A stretch of DNA of 64,000 nt from Calamus simplicifolius (Eukaryota; Streptophyta; Magnoliopsida; Arecales; Arecaceae), in NCBI GenBank assembly GCA_900491605.1, contig UESW01004423.1:1741710-1805709 (forward strand), read 5' to 3'. Positions 11,546 to 20,894 of this stretch are shown in pieces. Below the pieces are notes generated by a model. It was not told where the DNA came from. It saw only the letters and a program-made list of their open reading frames with translations, and ran no database searches. The position numbers and the translations under genes are program-made. The stretch's first letter is position 1. Each line of letters starts with the position of its first letter.

Positions 11546-11908
11546 GGAGCCGAAGATGATGAATGGATCCTTCATGTGGACGGGGCATCAAATTCTCAAG
11601 GGAGCGGAGCGGGCCTCATCCTGGCCAACTCGAACGGAGTTGTAACCGAGTGTGCACTCCGCTTTCTCTTTCCAGCCATCAATAATCAGGCGGAGTATGA
11701 AGCCCTACTGTTTGGGATAAGATTAGCCCAAGAGCTTAGGGTGAAGCGCCTTAGAGCGTTCACTGACTCCCAGCTGGTCACTGGCCAAATCACAGGGGAG
11801 TATGAAGCGAGGGATCCTATCATGTCCCGCTACTTGAGTATGGTGCAGTCGCAAGCTTCTCTCTTAACTTATTTCAATGTTAGCTATATTTCTCGAGGAA
11901 AATGCTAG
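11546..11908 (+). pseudogene. Second RNase H (archaeal-type) of element A
   Basis: A separate RNase H domain reads WILHVDGASNSQGSGAGLIL, then NNQAEYEALLFGIRLAQEL and a LRAFTDSQLV strand. The catalytic acidic residues D (HVDGAS), E (AEYEAL) and D (FTDSQL) are all visible. An extra RNase H between the first one and integrase is a known hallmark of the Tat lineage. The domain is open but is followed by a stop at 11906-11908. Confidence 0.85.
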
Positions 11909-12129
11909 AGTGGACGCCTTGTCCCATCTTGCCACCTAGCCGACGGAATGTTGGGAGAGCTTATATAGAGCACCTGGAAGCCCAAGTATTGAAGTAATGA
12001 GAGAAGCCCTACTAGTTGAGCAGGAGCCTTCCTGGATGGATGCTTATATCCAGTACCTTACCAACGGTACCCTCCCTAAGACCCGACCGAGGCCAGGAAA
12101 CTCAAAAGACAGACCCCGAAGTTTTTTAT

Positions 12130-13255
12130 AATGAAAGGAAAACTCTATCGAAGGTCATTCTCAAACCCAGTTCTCAGGTGCGTTGGCCCCACAGAAGCGG
12201 ATTATATCCTGCGGGAGATACATGAAGGCATATGTGGAAGCCATCTGGGGAGCAGAGCTCAGGCGTACAAAGCCTTGCGGTAGGGATATTACTGGCTGAC
12301 AATGAAGGAGGATGCATCGAGCTTGTCAAGAGGTGTGACAGTTGCCAACGCCATGCTAATATCCAACACCAACCGACGTCCCAGCTGACCCCCCTGACTG
12401 CACCTTGGCCCTTTGCCCAGTGGGGTATGGACATCCTGGGACCATTCCCTCCAGCCTCTGGACAATGCAAATTCTTATTAGTAGCCGTTGATCATTTCAC
12501 CAAGTGGATTGAAGCTGAAGCACTCGCCAAGATCACCGAGGGCAAGGTAAGATCCTTCTTTTGGAAGTCTGTAGTGTGCCGGTTCGGGCTGCCGCACACC
12601 CTCGTCACTGATAACGGCCGATAGTTTGACAACGTGGCCTTCTGGGAATTCTGCACTGGGCCTGGGTATTCGTCAACGGTTCACCTCTGTGGGGCACCCC
12701 CAGACCAATGGCGCAGCCGAAGTGACCAATTGCATTATCCTCCAAGGACTCAGGGCCCGGCTAGATGGCTGTAAAGGACGGTGGTGGAAGAGCTCCTCAG
12801 TGTATTGTGGGCCTACCACACAACGCCACGAGCCCCCACCGGAGAAATTCCTTTCAGCCTGGTTTTTGGGATCGAGGCCATCATTCCGTGGAGATAGGTG
12901 TCTCCAGCCCCCGGATAGAGTTATACCACGAAGAGGGCAACCCAAGTCAGCTGCGGGCCGATCTGGACCTAGTGGAAGAATTGCGAGACCAAGCGCGACT
13001 CCGCATGCGGTTTTTCGTCAGCGAGCGGCCAGATACTACAATGCTCGAGTATGGTCCAAGACATTCCGCCCTGGAGACCTCGTCCTACGACGAGCCGAAA
13101 TATTAAAGCCAATGAAGGAGACAAGCTAGCACCAAAATGGGAAGACCATATCGTGTCACGGAGGTTCTTCATCATGGGGCATACAAAGTTGAGGGGCTAG
13201 ACGGAAATCTCTCCCCCGCGCTTGGAACGCAGACAACCTACATCGGTACCATCAG
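12130..13255 (+). pseudogene. Integrase of element A
   Basis: Integrase joins the element DNA to the chromosome. Visible parts are the zinc region around 12310-12350 (VKRCDSCQRHANIQHQ) and the core start WPFAQWGMDILGPFPPASGQ with its first catalytic aspartate. Then come FTKWIEAEALAKITEGK, LPHTLVTDNGR with the second aspartate, and GHPQTNGAAEVTN holding the glutamate. A stop (TAG) replaces the residue after DNGR near 12622, and several frame changes occur up to the C-terminal part (RAARYYNARV, FRPGDLVLRRAE). Confidence 0.88.
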
Positions 13256-13345
13256 TAGTTTGCTGACTTCCTTAATTTGAACATGCTTGCCAGAGTGCTA
13301 TTCAAAGTACTCTCATTACTATATTTTTGAATGATCTTACTTCTC

Positions 13346-14600
13346 ACTAAAGCCCGGCTCCGCGTCGGCACCAAAGCCCGGCTCCCATCGGCACCTTAAG
13401 CCCGGCTCCGCCTCGGCACTTAAAGCCCGGCTCCGCATCGGCACCTAAAGCCCGGCTACGCATCTGCACTCAAAGCTCGGCTCTGCGTCGGCACTTAAGC
13501 CCAGCTCTGTGTCGGCACCTAAAGCCCGGCTCTGCGTCGGCACCAAAGCCCGGCTCCGCGTCGGCACTCAAAGCCCGGCTCCGCATCGGCACTTAAGCCC
13601 GGCTCTGCATCAGCACCTAAAGCCCGGCTCCGCGTCGGCACCTAAAGCCTGGCTCTGCGTCGGCACCTTAAGCCCGGCTCCGCTTCGGCACTTAAAGCCC
13701 GGCTCCGTATCGGCACTTAAAGCTCGGCTCCGCGTCGGCACTCAAAGCCCGGCTCTGCGTTGACACTCAAAGCTCGGCTCCGCGTCGGCACTTAAGCCCG
13801 CTCCGCGTTGGCACCTAAAGCCCGGCTCTGCATCGGCACTCAAAGCCCGGCTCCGCATCGATAATTAAGCCCGGCTCCGCGTCGACACCTAAAGCCCGGC
13901 TCCGCATCGGCACTCAAAGCCCGGCTCCACATCGGTAATTAAGCCTGGCTCCGCGTCGGCACCTAAAGCCCGGCTCCATGTCGGCACCTTAAGCCCGTCT
14001 CCGTGTCGACACTTAAAGCCTGGCTCCGCATCGGTACCTTAAGCCTGGCTCCGCGTTGGCACTCCAAGCAAGCCCGGCTCCGCGTCGGCACCTAAAGCCC
14101 GGCTCCGTGTCGGCACTCAAAGCCCGACTCTGCGTCGGCACTTAAGCCCGGCTCTGCGTTGGCACCTAAAGCCCTACTCCGTGTCGGCACTCAAAGCTCG
14201 GCTCCACGTCGGCACTTAAGCCCGGCTCCGCGTCGGCACCTAAAGCCCGGCTCCGCGTCAGCACTCCAAGCCCAGCTCCGCGTCGGCACTTAAGCCCGGC
14301 TTTGCGTCGGCACCTAAAGCCCGGCTCCATGTTGGCACCTTAAGCCCGGCTCCGTGTCGGCACCTTAAGCCCGGCTCCGCATCGGTACTCAAAGCTTGGC
14401 TCCGTGTCGGCACTCAAAGCCCGGCTCCGCGTCGGCACCTTAAGCCCGGCTCCGCGTCGGCACTCAATGCCCGGCTCCGCATCGGTACCTTAAGCCCGGC
14501 TCCGCATCGGCACTCAAAGCCCGGCTCCGCATCGGCACTTAAGGTCCAGCTCAGCGTCGAAACTCAAGGCTCGGCTCCGCGTCGGCATTCTATTCAACCT
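13346..14600 (+). repeat. 24-bp GC-rich tandem array in element A
   Basis: About 50 imperfect copies of a 23-25 bp unit, AAGCCCGGCTCCGCGTCGGC plus AC and a short linker, fill this stretch. It lies between integrase and the antisense gene, the hypervariable internal region in which Tat-type elements commonly carry tandem repeats. The core CGTCGGC...GGCTCCG resembles the LTR array of the same element. Open frames across it are repeat artefacts. Confidence 0.93.
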
Positions 14601-15642
14601 CGGGTTGACATTTAACGACTTCGCATCGGCACGATGTGGTCCTACACTATCTATTGTTCTGACCTCCGTGTCAGCAACTAAGACTGATTCCACATCAGTT
14701 CTCTAATTGATTTTCTAAAGTCCCTAAAAAAAATCATGTTGTAATTTTTCGGCCAAAGGTTTTTGGTTCGCGTCAACTCACACACTAGCAAACCCAACTA
14801 TGATCCAAGACATAAGCGTTATGGATCAAAGGATTCATTAATAGCCAAAGTTTACAAAATTACCGATTTAAATTGGACTTGAAGCAATACAATGAAAATG
14901 AAAGAGACTAAGTTCACTCGGAGCTAAGTTGTCATCTTCGGGGACTTCGTCTGGCTCCAACCCCTCAATCCCCTCGAGGCCGTAGAGCTTTTGGATCTTT
15001 TCCTTGCAGTCCTGGAAGCCGCCCTCGTATGCAAATGCCATCGACTCGGCCAATTCCTTGCTAAAGGCGCTAGACTTCCTGAAGTTCTCTATGGCCTCAG
15101 TGGCTCTCTTCTCTGCCTCGGAGGCTTTCTACTCGGCCTCCGCAACCTTCTTCTCGGCCTCCATAATCTTTTGCTCGGCTCGGCGGCTTTCTTTTCAGCT
15201 TCGATCACCGCCACCTGAAGGTCTGTAATCTTGGCATCAGACTGGCGGGCGATCTCCTCTGCGTTCTCAGCTCTCTCTTCGGCCATACCTATTTCAATGG
15301 TGGTGGAGTGTAATCAGTTCTTCAACATGTATACTTATGACTCCGCCACCTCCAATTTTTCCTCTGCCATCCTTTGTTTTTCTTCGGCCACCTGAGCATT
15401 ATCCAGCTCGTTGGCCGCCTAATGCTAGACGATTTCAGCGCCTCTTCTGCCTTCTCGGCTCTTAGCCGGATGGCTTTGACTTTGCCCTTTAGTGCTCGAG
15501 CAGTCTTTGCTCGGGTGCCCTCCAGAGCCATTTTCGCCCTCTCTGCCCTAGCCCGGAGTGCTCGCATCTCCTCCAACGATTGATCGAGGGCGGCATCGGC
15601 CTGGGCCCAAAGGTCCCTCATGGCGGTCATAGAATTCAAGGC

Positions 15643-15715
15643 CTGGGTAGAATATCTAGGTTAGATGAAGAAAACAATCTAAAAAGAAAGAAGAAAAAGT
15701 TAGAACAAGGCTTAC
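15643..15715 (-). other. Intron 2 of the antisense gene, element A
   Basis: On the minus strand the donor is CTGG/GTAAGC and the acceptor TTCTACCCAG after a T-rich run. It is 73 bp long. The following exon starts the coiled coil, as does the exon after the 71-bp intron in element D. Confidence 0.65.
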
Positions 15716-16413
15716 CCAGAGGTGTGCCACAGACGCCTCTCGAAGAATTTGGCCCTCCCTTGATGTCGGAGGAATCCCTGCAGCTTAGGCACGGACGCTG
15801 ATCCAATGTTCGCTCGGCCCAGTGACTATAGTTCGCAGGATTGACTGAAAGGAAGGATCGACACCACTCCCCTCGCTGACTTAGGGACCGTGTGTGAGGA
15901 CTCCGCCTTCGATTCTGCTCCCTCCGGCACCTCTGCTTGTGGAGGCCCCTCGGTTGTTGCCCCTTTGGGAGGGACGGCTTCGGGAGTCGGCTTTGTAGTT
16001 GAATGGGCCGGCTCCGCTTGACGGCTTCGGGCGGGGGTGACGATGCTTTAACAACTCGCTCCGAAGAGATATCGAGCAGAATAATGGAAGGGGGAGCCGG
16101 TGCTGGTGAGGGCAAATCCTTTCTTCCGCCTCGCTCCGCACTAATTCCTCGCTGGCCTCGGCCCTTACCGCTTGATTCTTTGCGGTCTCGTCGGCTTGGG
16201 CTCCTACCGCTCGCGCCCGCGCGAGGGCTCCACAACCTCGTTCCTTCCAGCGCTGGCTTCCGGCTTCCGGCTCTGGCCTCTGGCTTTGGCTCCCAGCATC
16301 GGCCCTCCTGGTAATCTTGGCGATGGCCTTCCTCTCGGCAGGGGCCCCATTCCCCTTTGCTTTCCGCTTCTTAGTAACAGCTTGTCTGATCTCACGAAGT
16401 GATGGTGCCATTT

Positions 16414-16496
16414 CTATATAAAAAAACAGGAAGGAAGGGAGTTAAAAAAAAAAAGGAAGAAGAAGAGAGGAAAGAGGTGAGTAATCAAGTGCTCAC
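16414..16496 (-). other. Intron 1 of the antisense gene, element A
   Basis: On the minus strand the donor is AGTG/GTGAGC and the acceptor TTTTTTTATATAG, with a pyrimidine-rich stretch before it. The length is 83 bp and the phase is 1. It follows the peptide LLTEENLRLAGLIPSS, the same place as in elements B and D. Confidence 0.7.
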
Positions 16497-17473
16497 CACT
16501 GGATGGAATAAGGCCAGCGAGACGGAGGTTTTCTTCGGTCAGGAGCTGATTGCATCGAGGGATGTCGGCAGTCAGAAGCTGCCCAAAGGCCATTCGATCC
16601 CTCGGAGGATGGAAGAATCCCTATTGGCGTCATTATTTGGTGTTCCCCAATTTCCGTTCACCCCCTCGACATTGGCAAAAAAGAACTTATCTTTCCACCC
16701 TTTAATAGAGGTGAAAGATACAATTTGAGGATCCTAGTGGGTCTAGGTGTAAAGGACCACCAACCCGCTTGCTTGCGGTATAGAAACTACGAAATAAGGA
16801 GATGCTAGCTTCTAAACCTTGCAGGTGACAAAGAGTCATGAAGCCAACGATGGTTCGGATGGAGTTAGGGACTAACTGGGAGGGTGTTAAAGAATATCTA
16901 TCTAGAAAGTTGAGGATGAAAGGGTGAATGGGTAATCGAAGTCCTGCCTTAAAGAAAGCTCCGTACAAGGAAAACCCTTCCGGGACGGGAAGAGGTTACC
17001 TGTCATTAGGAGCGGGGTAGGATAGACGCATGTTTGAGGAAAATTGTATTTGGCTCCGAGGTTCACTATGTCTTGAGCAGACATAGTGGAGGCAGTCCAC
17101 TCGGGGGACTCCTTGACAGCTTTGGAGGGACCAGCAACGGTCGGACGGTGCCGGGGGGAGGTCCGTCTGACCGACTCCCGGTTGCGGGACATCCGCCGTG
17201 CCGTTCGACAAAGTATGGTCAGAAGATGAGGTGGTCCAATGAGTCGGTAAGGAAGCAGAAGGTTGAGAAGGAATAGGGGAACGACCCCCAGAATCAGAAA
17301 TAGAACAAGAAAGCGAAGAAGCCATGGGGACTAACCTGAAAAGCTCGAACCGAGATTGAAGAAGGAGCACGGGGAGGGAAACAAAACAGGAGGTAAACGG
17401 ACGCTTGCGGATTCAAGGTAGGAGGTTGTAACATAAGAAAAGGTGGGGATTGGAGGATAAGGATGATCTTTCC

Positions 17474-17481
17474 CTTTTATA
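17474..17481 (-). promoter_or_regulatory. TATA box of the antisense gene, element A
   Basis: The minus strand reads TATAAAAG in GGTTATAAAAGGGAAAG, 149 bp before the ATG at 17325. Elements B and D have a TATA box in the same position. Confidence 0.65.
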
Positions 17482-17762
17482 ACCCATTTTGAATCATCCC
17501 GCGGCTGTCCAATCTGGCCATGTGTCTGCTTTCCACTGAAACCGCTTCGGCAGCCATCGGTGCGAGAAACGTGAAAAACACCACCAATAAAGAGGTGGCG
17601 GTGACCTTACCGCAATGATGACGCTCACTTTTTTACAACTCCTCGCCGAGAAAAATCTTCCCCAATCCCAACAGCCTGAACGGACGAAATAATGGCACGG
17701 AGATCAGCCGCCTGGTGGATATTAACACCCCTTTCGCTGGCGACTGTACGCCCACCCATCTC

Positions 17763-17777
17763 AGGGGTGGGGGCATC
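17763..17777 (+). promoter_or_regulatory. Polypurine tract of element A
   Basis: AGGGGTGGGGGCATC directly precedes the 3' LTR and would prime plus-strand DNA. Element D has the near match GCGTGGGGGCATA at the same place. Confidence 0.8.
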
Positions 17778-18953
17778 TGATATGACTGATCATCTCCTCT
17801 GGGCGGTGTCATAACACCCTGCGCAATTTCCGGAATCAAATGATGTGATAGCTCGTTTTCAGGATGTTGGAATTCTTGTCCCGTCCTTGGCTCCGGCCTC
17901 AGCTTTGGCCTCTGGCTCCGGCCTTTGGCTCAGGTCTCCCTCGGCGGCCTCGGCTCCGGCCTCCCGCGTCGGCTCCGGCCTCCAGCTTTGGCCTCTGGCT
18001 CGGCCTTTGGCTCAGGCCACCTGCGTCGGCTCCGGCCTCCGCTCCGACCCTGGCTCCGGCCTTCCGTGTCGGCTCTGGCCTCCAGCTTTGGCCTCTGGCT
18101 CCAACCTTTGGCTCAGGCCTCCTGCATCAGCTCTGGCCTCCGGCTCTGGCCTCCAGCGTCGGTTCCGGCCTCCAGCTTTGGCCTCTGCTCCGACCTTTGG
18201 CTCAGGCCTCCAGCGTCGGCTCTGGCCTCGGCTCCGGCCTCCAGCGTCGGCTCCGGCCTCTGGCTCCGACCTTTGGCTCGGCCTCCAGCGCCGGCTCGCA
18301 TATGGCTCGGTCTCTAGCTCCGGCCTTTGGCTCCGGCCTTTGGCCGTCCTCAGCGTCGGCTCCGGCATACGGCTCCGGCCTCTAGCTCCGGCCTTTGGCT
18401 CCGGCCTCCAGCTCGGCTTCGGTATTTGGCCCCGGCCTCTAGCTTCGGCTCTGACCTTAACTTGGTGTCGTATTTTCCTAAGTACACTAAAGCCCACCTC
18501 AGGTATTGAACCCCGAGCTTCGAGACATCCATTACCGTGTATCTCGCTCACTGAAATCATGGACATGTACTAGCACGCCCTGCAGTTACCGACATACACG
18601 GCGCCCATTCAGCAATGGCTCACCCACCTGCCGTTCACGGAAGCCGATCCTAACAAGGAAGATTCGACGTTCAAAACGGAACGGGGAAAAAGGAACCCCC
18701 TAGACAGGTATAAAAAGAGGGCCCCGAGCTCAGCCCGAGGGATCCTCTTCTTCTTTGAGAAAAATCCACACACACAACACATTCCTGATCGACAAGCTCA
18801 CTGACTTGAGCGTCGAAGGGTCCTCGCCGGAGTCATCGGCCCGGGGACTTCTTGCAGGTTTTCGGAGGAAGAAGACAACCTTTCCACCCCATTTAGAGGC
18901 CTCCGAAGATCTCAGCACGCCCAACGCTCATCACAAGCGACTTGGCAGCATCA
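17778..18953 (+). repeat. 3' LTR of element A
   Basis: It begins TGATATGACTGATCATC after the polypurine tract and ends GGCAGCATCA before the ATTTT duplication. It is 83 bp shorter than the 5' LTR, mostly because the internal GC-rich array (about 17888-18440) has lost units. A TATA box is at 18709-18716. Confidence 0.92.
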
Positions 18954-18958
18954 ATTTT
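18954..18958. repeat. Target site duplication, right copy, element A
   Basis: ATTTT directly follows the 3' LTR end CATCA and matches 6579-6583. Five bases is the normal duplication size for Ty3/gypsy integrase. Confidence 0.88.
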
Positions 18959-19362
18959 GAATTGAGATCTTATATCGTTCTGATGATCTATAGGATCTGA
19001 AACAGTAATAATCTACCAATCACGTGATTTTGAGGTCACCTATGCATTTAGGTGAAGACAAAAGCAGATGATGCTAACTCTTTTTTCATGTTAAGATGGA
19101 TGATAGCACGCATATACTATGCATTATACCTTACAATCTCTGCATCAAACACATAAATAAACTGAAATTCAATTGGTTTGGATGTTTAGAATCATAAATT
19201 ATATCAAAAATTCTACTAAGTCATGAAAATTTACAATCTTTGTATAAGTTAATTCTCAGGTGCATGGCATTCAAAACATATGCTTATTATTATTATTTTG
19301 GCGGGGAAGCTAATTTAGACGTTGAGTACTATATATTTGTTTATTTTATTTTAGCAAGAAGA

Positions 19363-19460
19363 AGGAGGGTTAGAAGCGCCATCAAATCCTTTTGAGTTAA
19401 TGAAAGATAAAAGGAGGGTTAGAAGCGCCATCAAATCCTTTGAGTTAATGAAAGATAGAA
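19363..19460. repeat. 49-bp tandem duplication
   Basis: Two copies starting AGGAGGGTTAGAAGCGCC lie at 19363 and 19412, nearly identical apart from one T in a T run. Confidence 0.85.
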
Positions 19461-19576
19461 GGAGAGAAAGTAGTGCAAGATTAGCTGGAAATAATGTTAC
19501 GTTAAACTCAGGGGTTCCATTTAGACTCTACTCAGAGAGCCATCAATAAAGAAGTCCAAACCAAGTCTATCGCAAG

Positions 19577-19750
19577 AGTCATCGGAATCAATCTTTTGAG
19601 TAATATATTCCATTTGTAACACCAATAGTCATCAGAATCCATCTTTTGAGTAATATATTCCTTCATGAGTCCTCGATTTGTGAGTTGAGATTGAATCCAT
19701 CTTTTGAGTAATATATTCCTTCATGAGTCCTTGATTTGTGAGTTGAGATT
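19577..19750. repeat. Three-fold imperfect tandem repeat
   Basis: The phrase ATCTTTTGAGTAATATATTC occurs three times, spaced about 49 and 62 bp apart. The last two copies share a longer unit that ends in GATTTGTGAGTTGAGATT. Confidence 0.8.
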
Positions 19751-19757
19751 AAATTAA

Positions 19758-19846
19758 GTCACGGATGTACACAGGCTTGGGGAGAGGTTTGAACCCAGAA
19801 CCAAGGGGTTCAAAGGCAGACTCTTTACCGCTGCGCCAATCTGATC
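19758..19846 (-). mobile_element. tRNA-derived SINE-like remnant
   Basis: The minus strand has an RNA polymerase III A box, TGGCGCAGCGG (19838-19828), matching TRGYNNARNNG. It also has a B box, GGTTCAAACCT (19795-19785), one change from GGTTCGANNCC. The spacing is about 33 bp. The context GCAGCGGTAAAG and the following CTCTCCCCAAGCCTGTGTAC resemble the Au family of plant SINEs. There is no acceptor stem pairing, so it is not a tRNA gene. The tail and target duplication are not clear. Confidence 0.6.
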
Positions 19847-20270
19847 GTTAGCATCAAAGGGTGAAAGCTTAGGGTCCTTCTCCAGCAAGGTTGATCCCAT
19901 TATTATTCATCAAGGACTAAAATCAAACAATTTTCACAACTGTGGCATCAATTAAATGGCCCATTGATGGAGGAAGACAATAAAAGTGAAAGGTGAGAGA
20001 CTAAATTAATATTATAAACCCTTGTCACCACTGAACTTAAAGCTATCTCGGCTTTGGCCTGGCCCAGTTAGAGAAAACAAGCAGTTCAAAATAAATTACT
20101 CCATCAGATTCTAGTGAAATTAACTAAACCTTGACTGATTTTGATAAAATAGGGAATAAACCAACCATGATCCCAAATTTCAAACTTAAAATTAATATAT
20201 GAAACCAAGCTCGACCGGACACGGGCGTAGATGAAGCAATTGGCTTGATTTATTAATTGATATTCTCTTA

Positions 20271-20563
20271 GGTAGTGTTTGATAGCCCAAAAGCTATCCC
20301 TGGATAAATGTACGGGATAACATTTATCCAGAGGATAGCTGAGGGAATAAGCATTTTTTAAAATTACAAGTCTGCCATCAAGGGATAACATTAGTTGTTC
20401 CTGGGTTCCCTAGGGAATAAGTTCAAGGGATAACCCATGGTTAACCATGGATTATCCCCTCTGATTAAATTTTTTCAGATCTATTCCTTCTAACTATAGC
20501 ATTTGGGAATAAGGAGGGATATCCCCTGGATATCCTTCCTTATCCTTCGTATCAAACACTACC
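20271..20563. mobile_element. Tourist-type MITE (PIF/Harbinger)
   Basis: A 293-bp element is bounded by perfect 14-bp terminal inverted repeats GGTAGTGTTTGATA and TATCAAACACTACC. It is flanked on both sides by TTA (20268-20270 and 20564-20566). A three-base TTA duplication with ends of the G-N5-GTT type is diagnostic of Tourist/PIF-Harbinger MITEs. It has no coding capacity and would be mobilised by a transposase elsewhere. It lies 254 bp before the TATA box of the RALF gene. Confidence 0.9.
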
Positions 20564-20816
20564 TTAATCTATGCTAAAGTAATGCTCAATTAATTCCCAG
20601 GGAGAATGAGAGATAATAAATTTTTGGATCCAGTTCTGGTTGTTACGTGATCCTTGTCTGGTCCCCTCAACAGCCAGCTCGTGTGAAGGAAAAGTGGCCT
20701 GGAGCCGACGGCACTGTCAGGCTCAAGCAGAGCTGGACGATGTTGCATGCTGTAGTACTATACGGATGGAATAACACAGCCTCTAGTACTGGTCTTGAAT
20801 GCGTACCACACAGTAT

Positions 20817-20823
20817 TATAAAT
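20817..20823 (+). promoter_or_regulatory. TATA box of the RALF-like gene
   Basis: TATAAAT lies 78 bp before the chosen start codon at 20895. That leaves a 5' leader of about 40-50 nt. Confidence 0.55.
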
Positions 20824-20894
20824 CATTGCAGCAACTCGTTGCTACCTTGTACGTGGGAAGAGGAGGAAAGGAAAACAAATTAAGGAGGAGAAAA

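Larger units (their letters stand above)
14868..17325 (-). pseudogene. Antisense accessory gene of element A (Transposase_28-like, spliced)
   Basis: The gene runs opposite to gag-pol, from ATG 17325 (MASSLSCSISDSGGR) to a stop at 14868. Exon 1 (17325-16497) carries a domain like Pfam Transposase_28: FKAGLRLPIHPFILNFLDRY, QLVPNSIRTIVGFMTLCHL, then QLLTEENLRLAGLIPSS. Intron 1 is 16496-16414 (GTGAGC...AG). Exon 2 (16413-15716) is basic, MAPSLREIRQAVTKKRKAK, and may hold a nuclear signal. Intron 2 is 15715-15643 (GTAAGC...AG). Exon 3 is an Ala/Glu/Arg-rich coiled coil starting MRDLWAQADAALDQ, ending in an acidic tail (EPDEVPEDD). Frameshifts in exons 1 to 3 make this copy a pseudogene. A TATA box lies at 17474-17481. 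The function is unknown; a comparable antisense gene of maize Grande elements is, as I recall, reported to encode a nuclear protein. Confidence 0.75.
6584..18953 (+). mobile_element. Ty3/gypsy Tat-type retrotransposon A, complete LTR to LTR
   Basis: The element runs from TGATATGG at 6584 to ...GCAGCATCA at 18953 and is flanked by identical 5-bp duplications ATTTT (6579-6583 and 18954-18958). It has two LTRs (1259 and 1176 bp), a primer site at 7846 and a polypurine tract ending at 17777. Domains run in order: gag, protease, reverse transcriptase, RNase H, a second RNase H, integrase. After integrase come a 24-bp tandem array and an antisense gene. The RT before RNase H before integrase order defines Ty3/gypsy. 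The second RNase H and long 3' internal region fit the Tat lineage. Many stops and frameshifts make it non-autonomous. In the first 105 bp the two LTRs differ by about four substitutions. Confidence 0.93.
18959..20267. other. AT-rich intergenic region with short duplications
   Basis: No coding sequence is seen. The stretch holds two small tandem duplications (19363-19460 and about 19577-19750), a SINE-like remnant (19758-19846), and otherwise unique AT-rich DNA. Confidence 0.6.

Noticed and set aside
19758..19846. Possible tRNA gene on the minus strand
   Set aside because: A and B boxes are present, but there is no acceptor-stem pairing and no clear anticodon arm. A SINE remnant fits better.
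20104..20391. 95-codon minus-strand frame
   Set aside because: It overlaps the left half of the Tourist MITE and has no similarity to a protein family.
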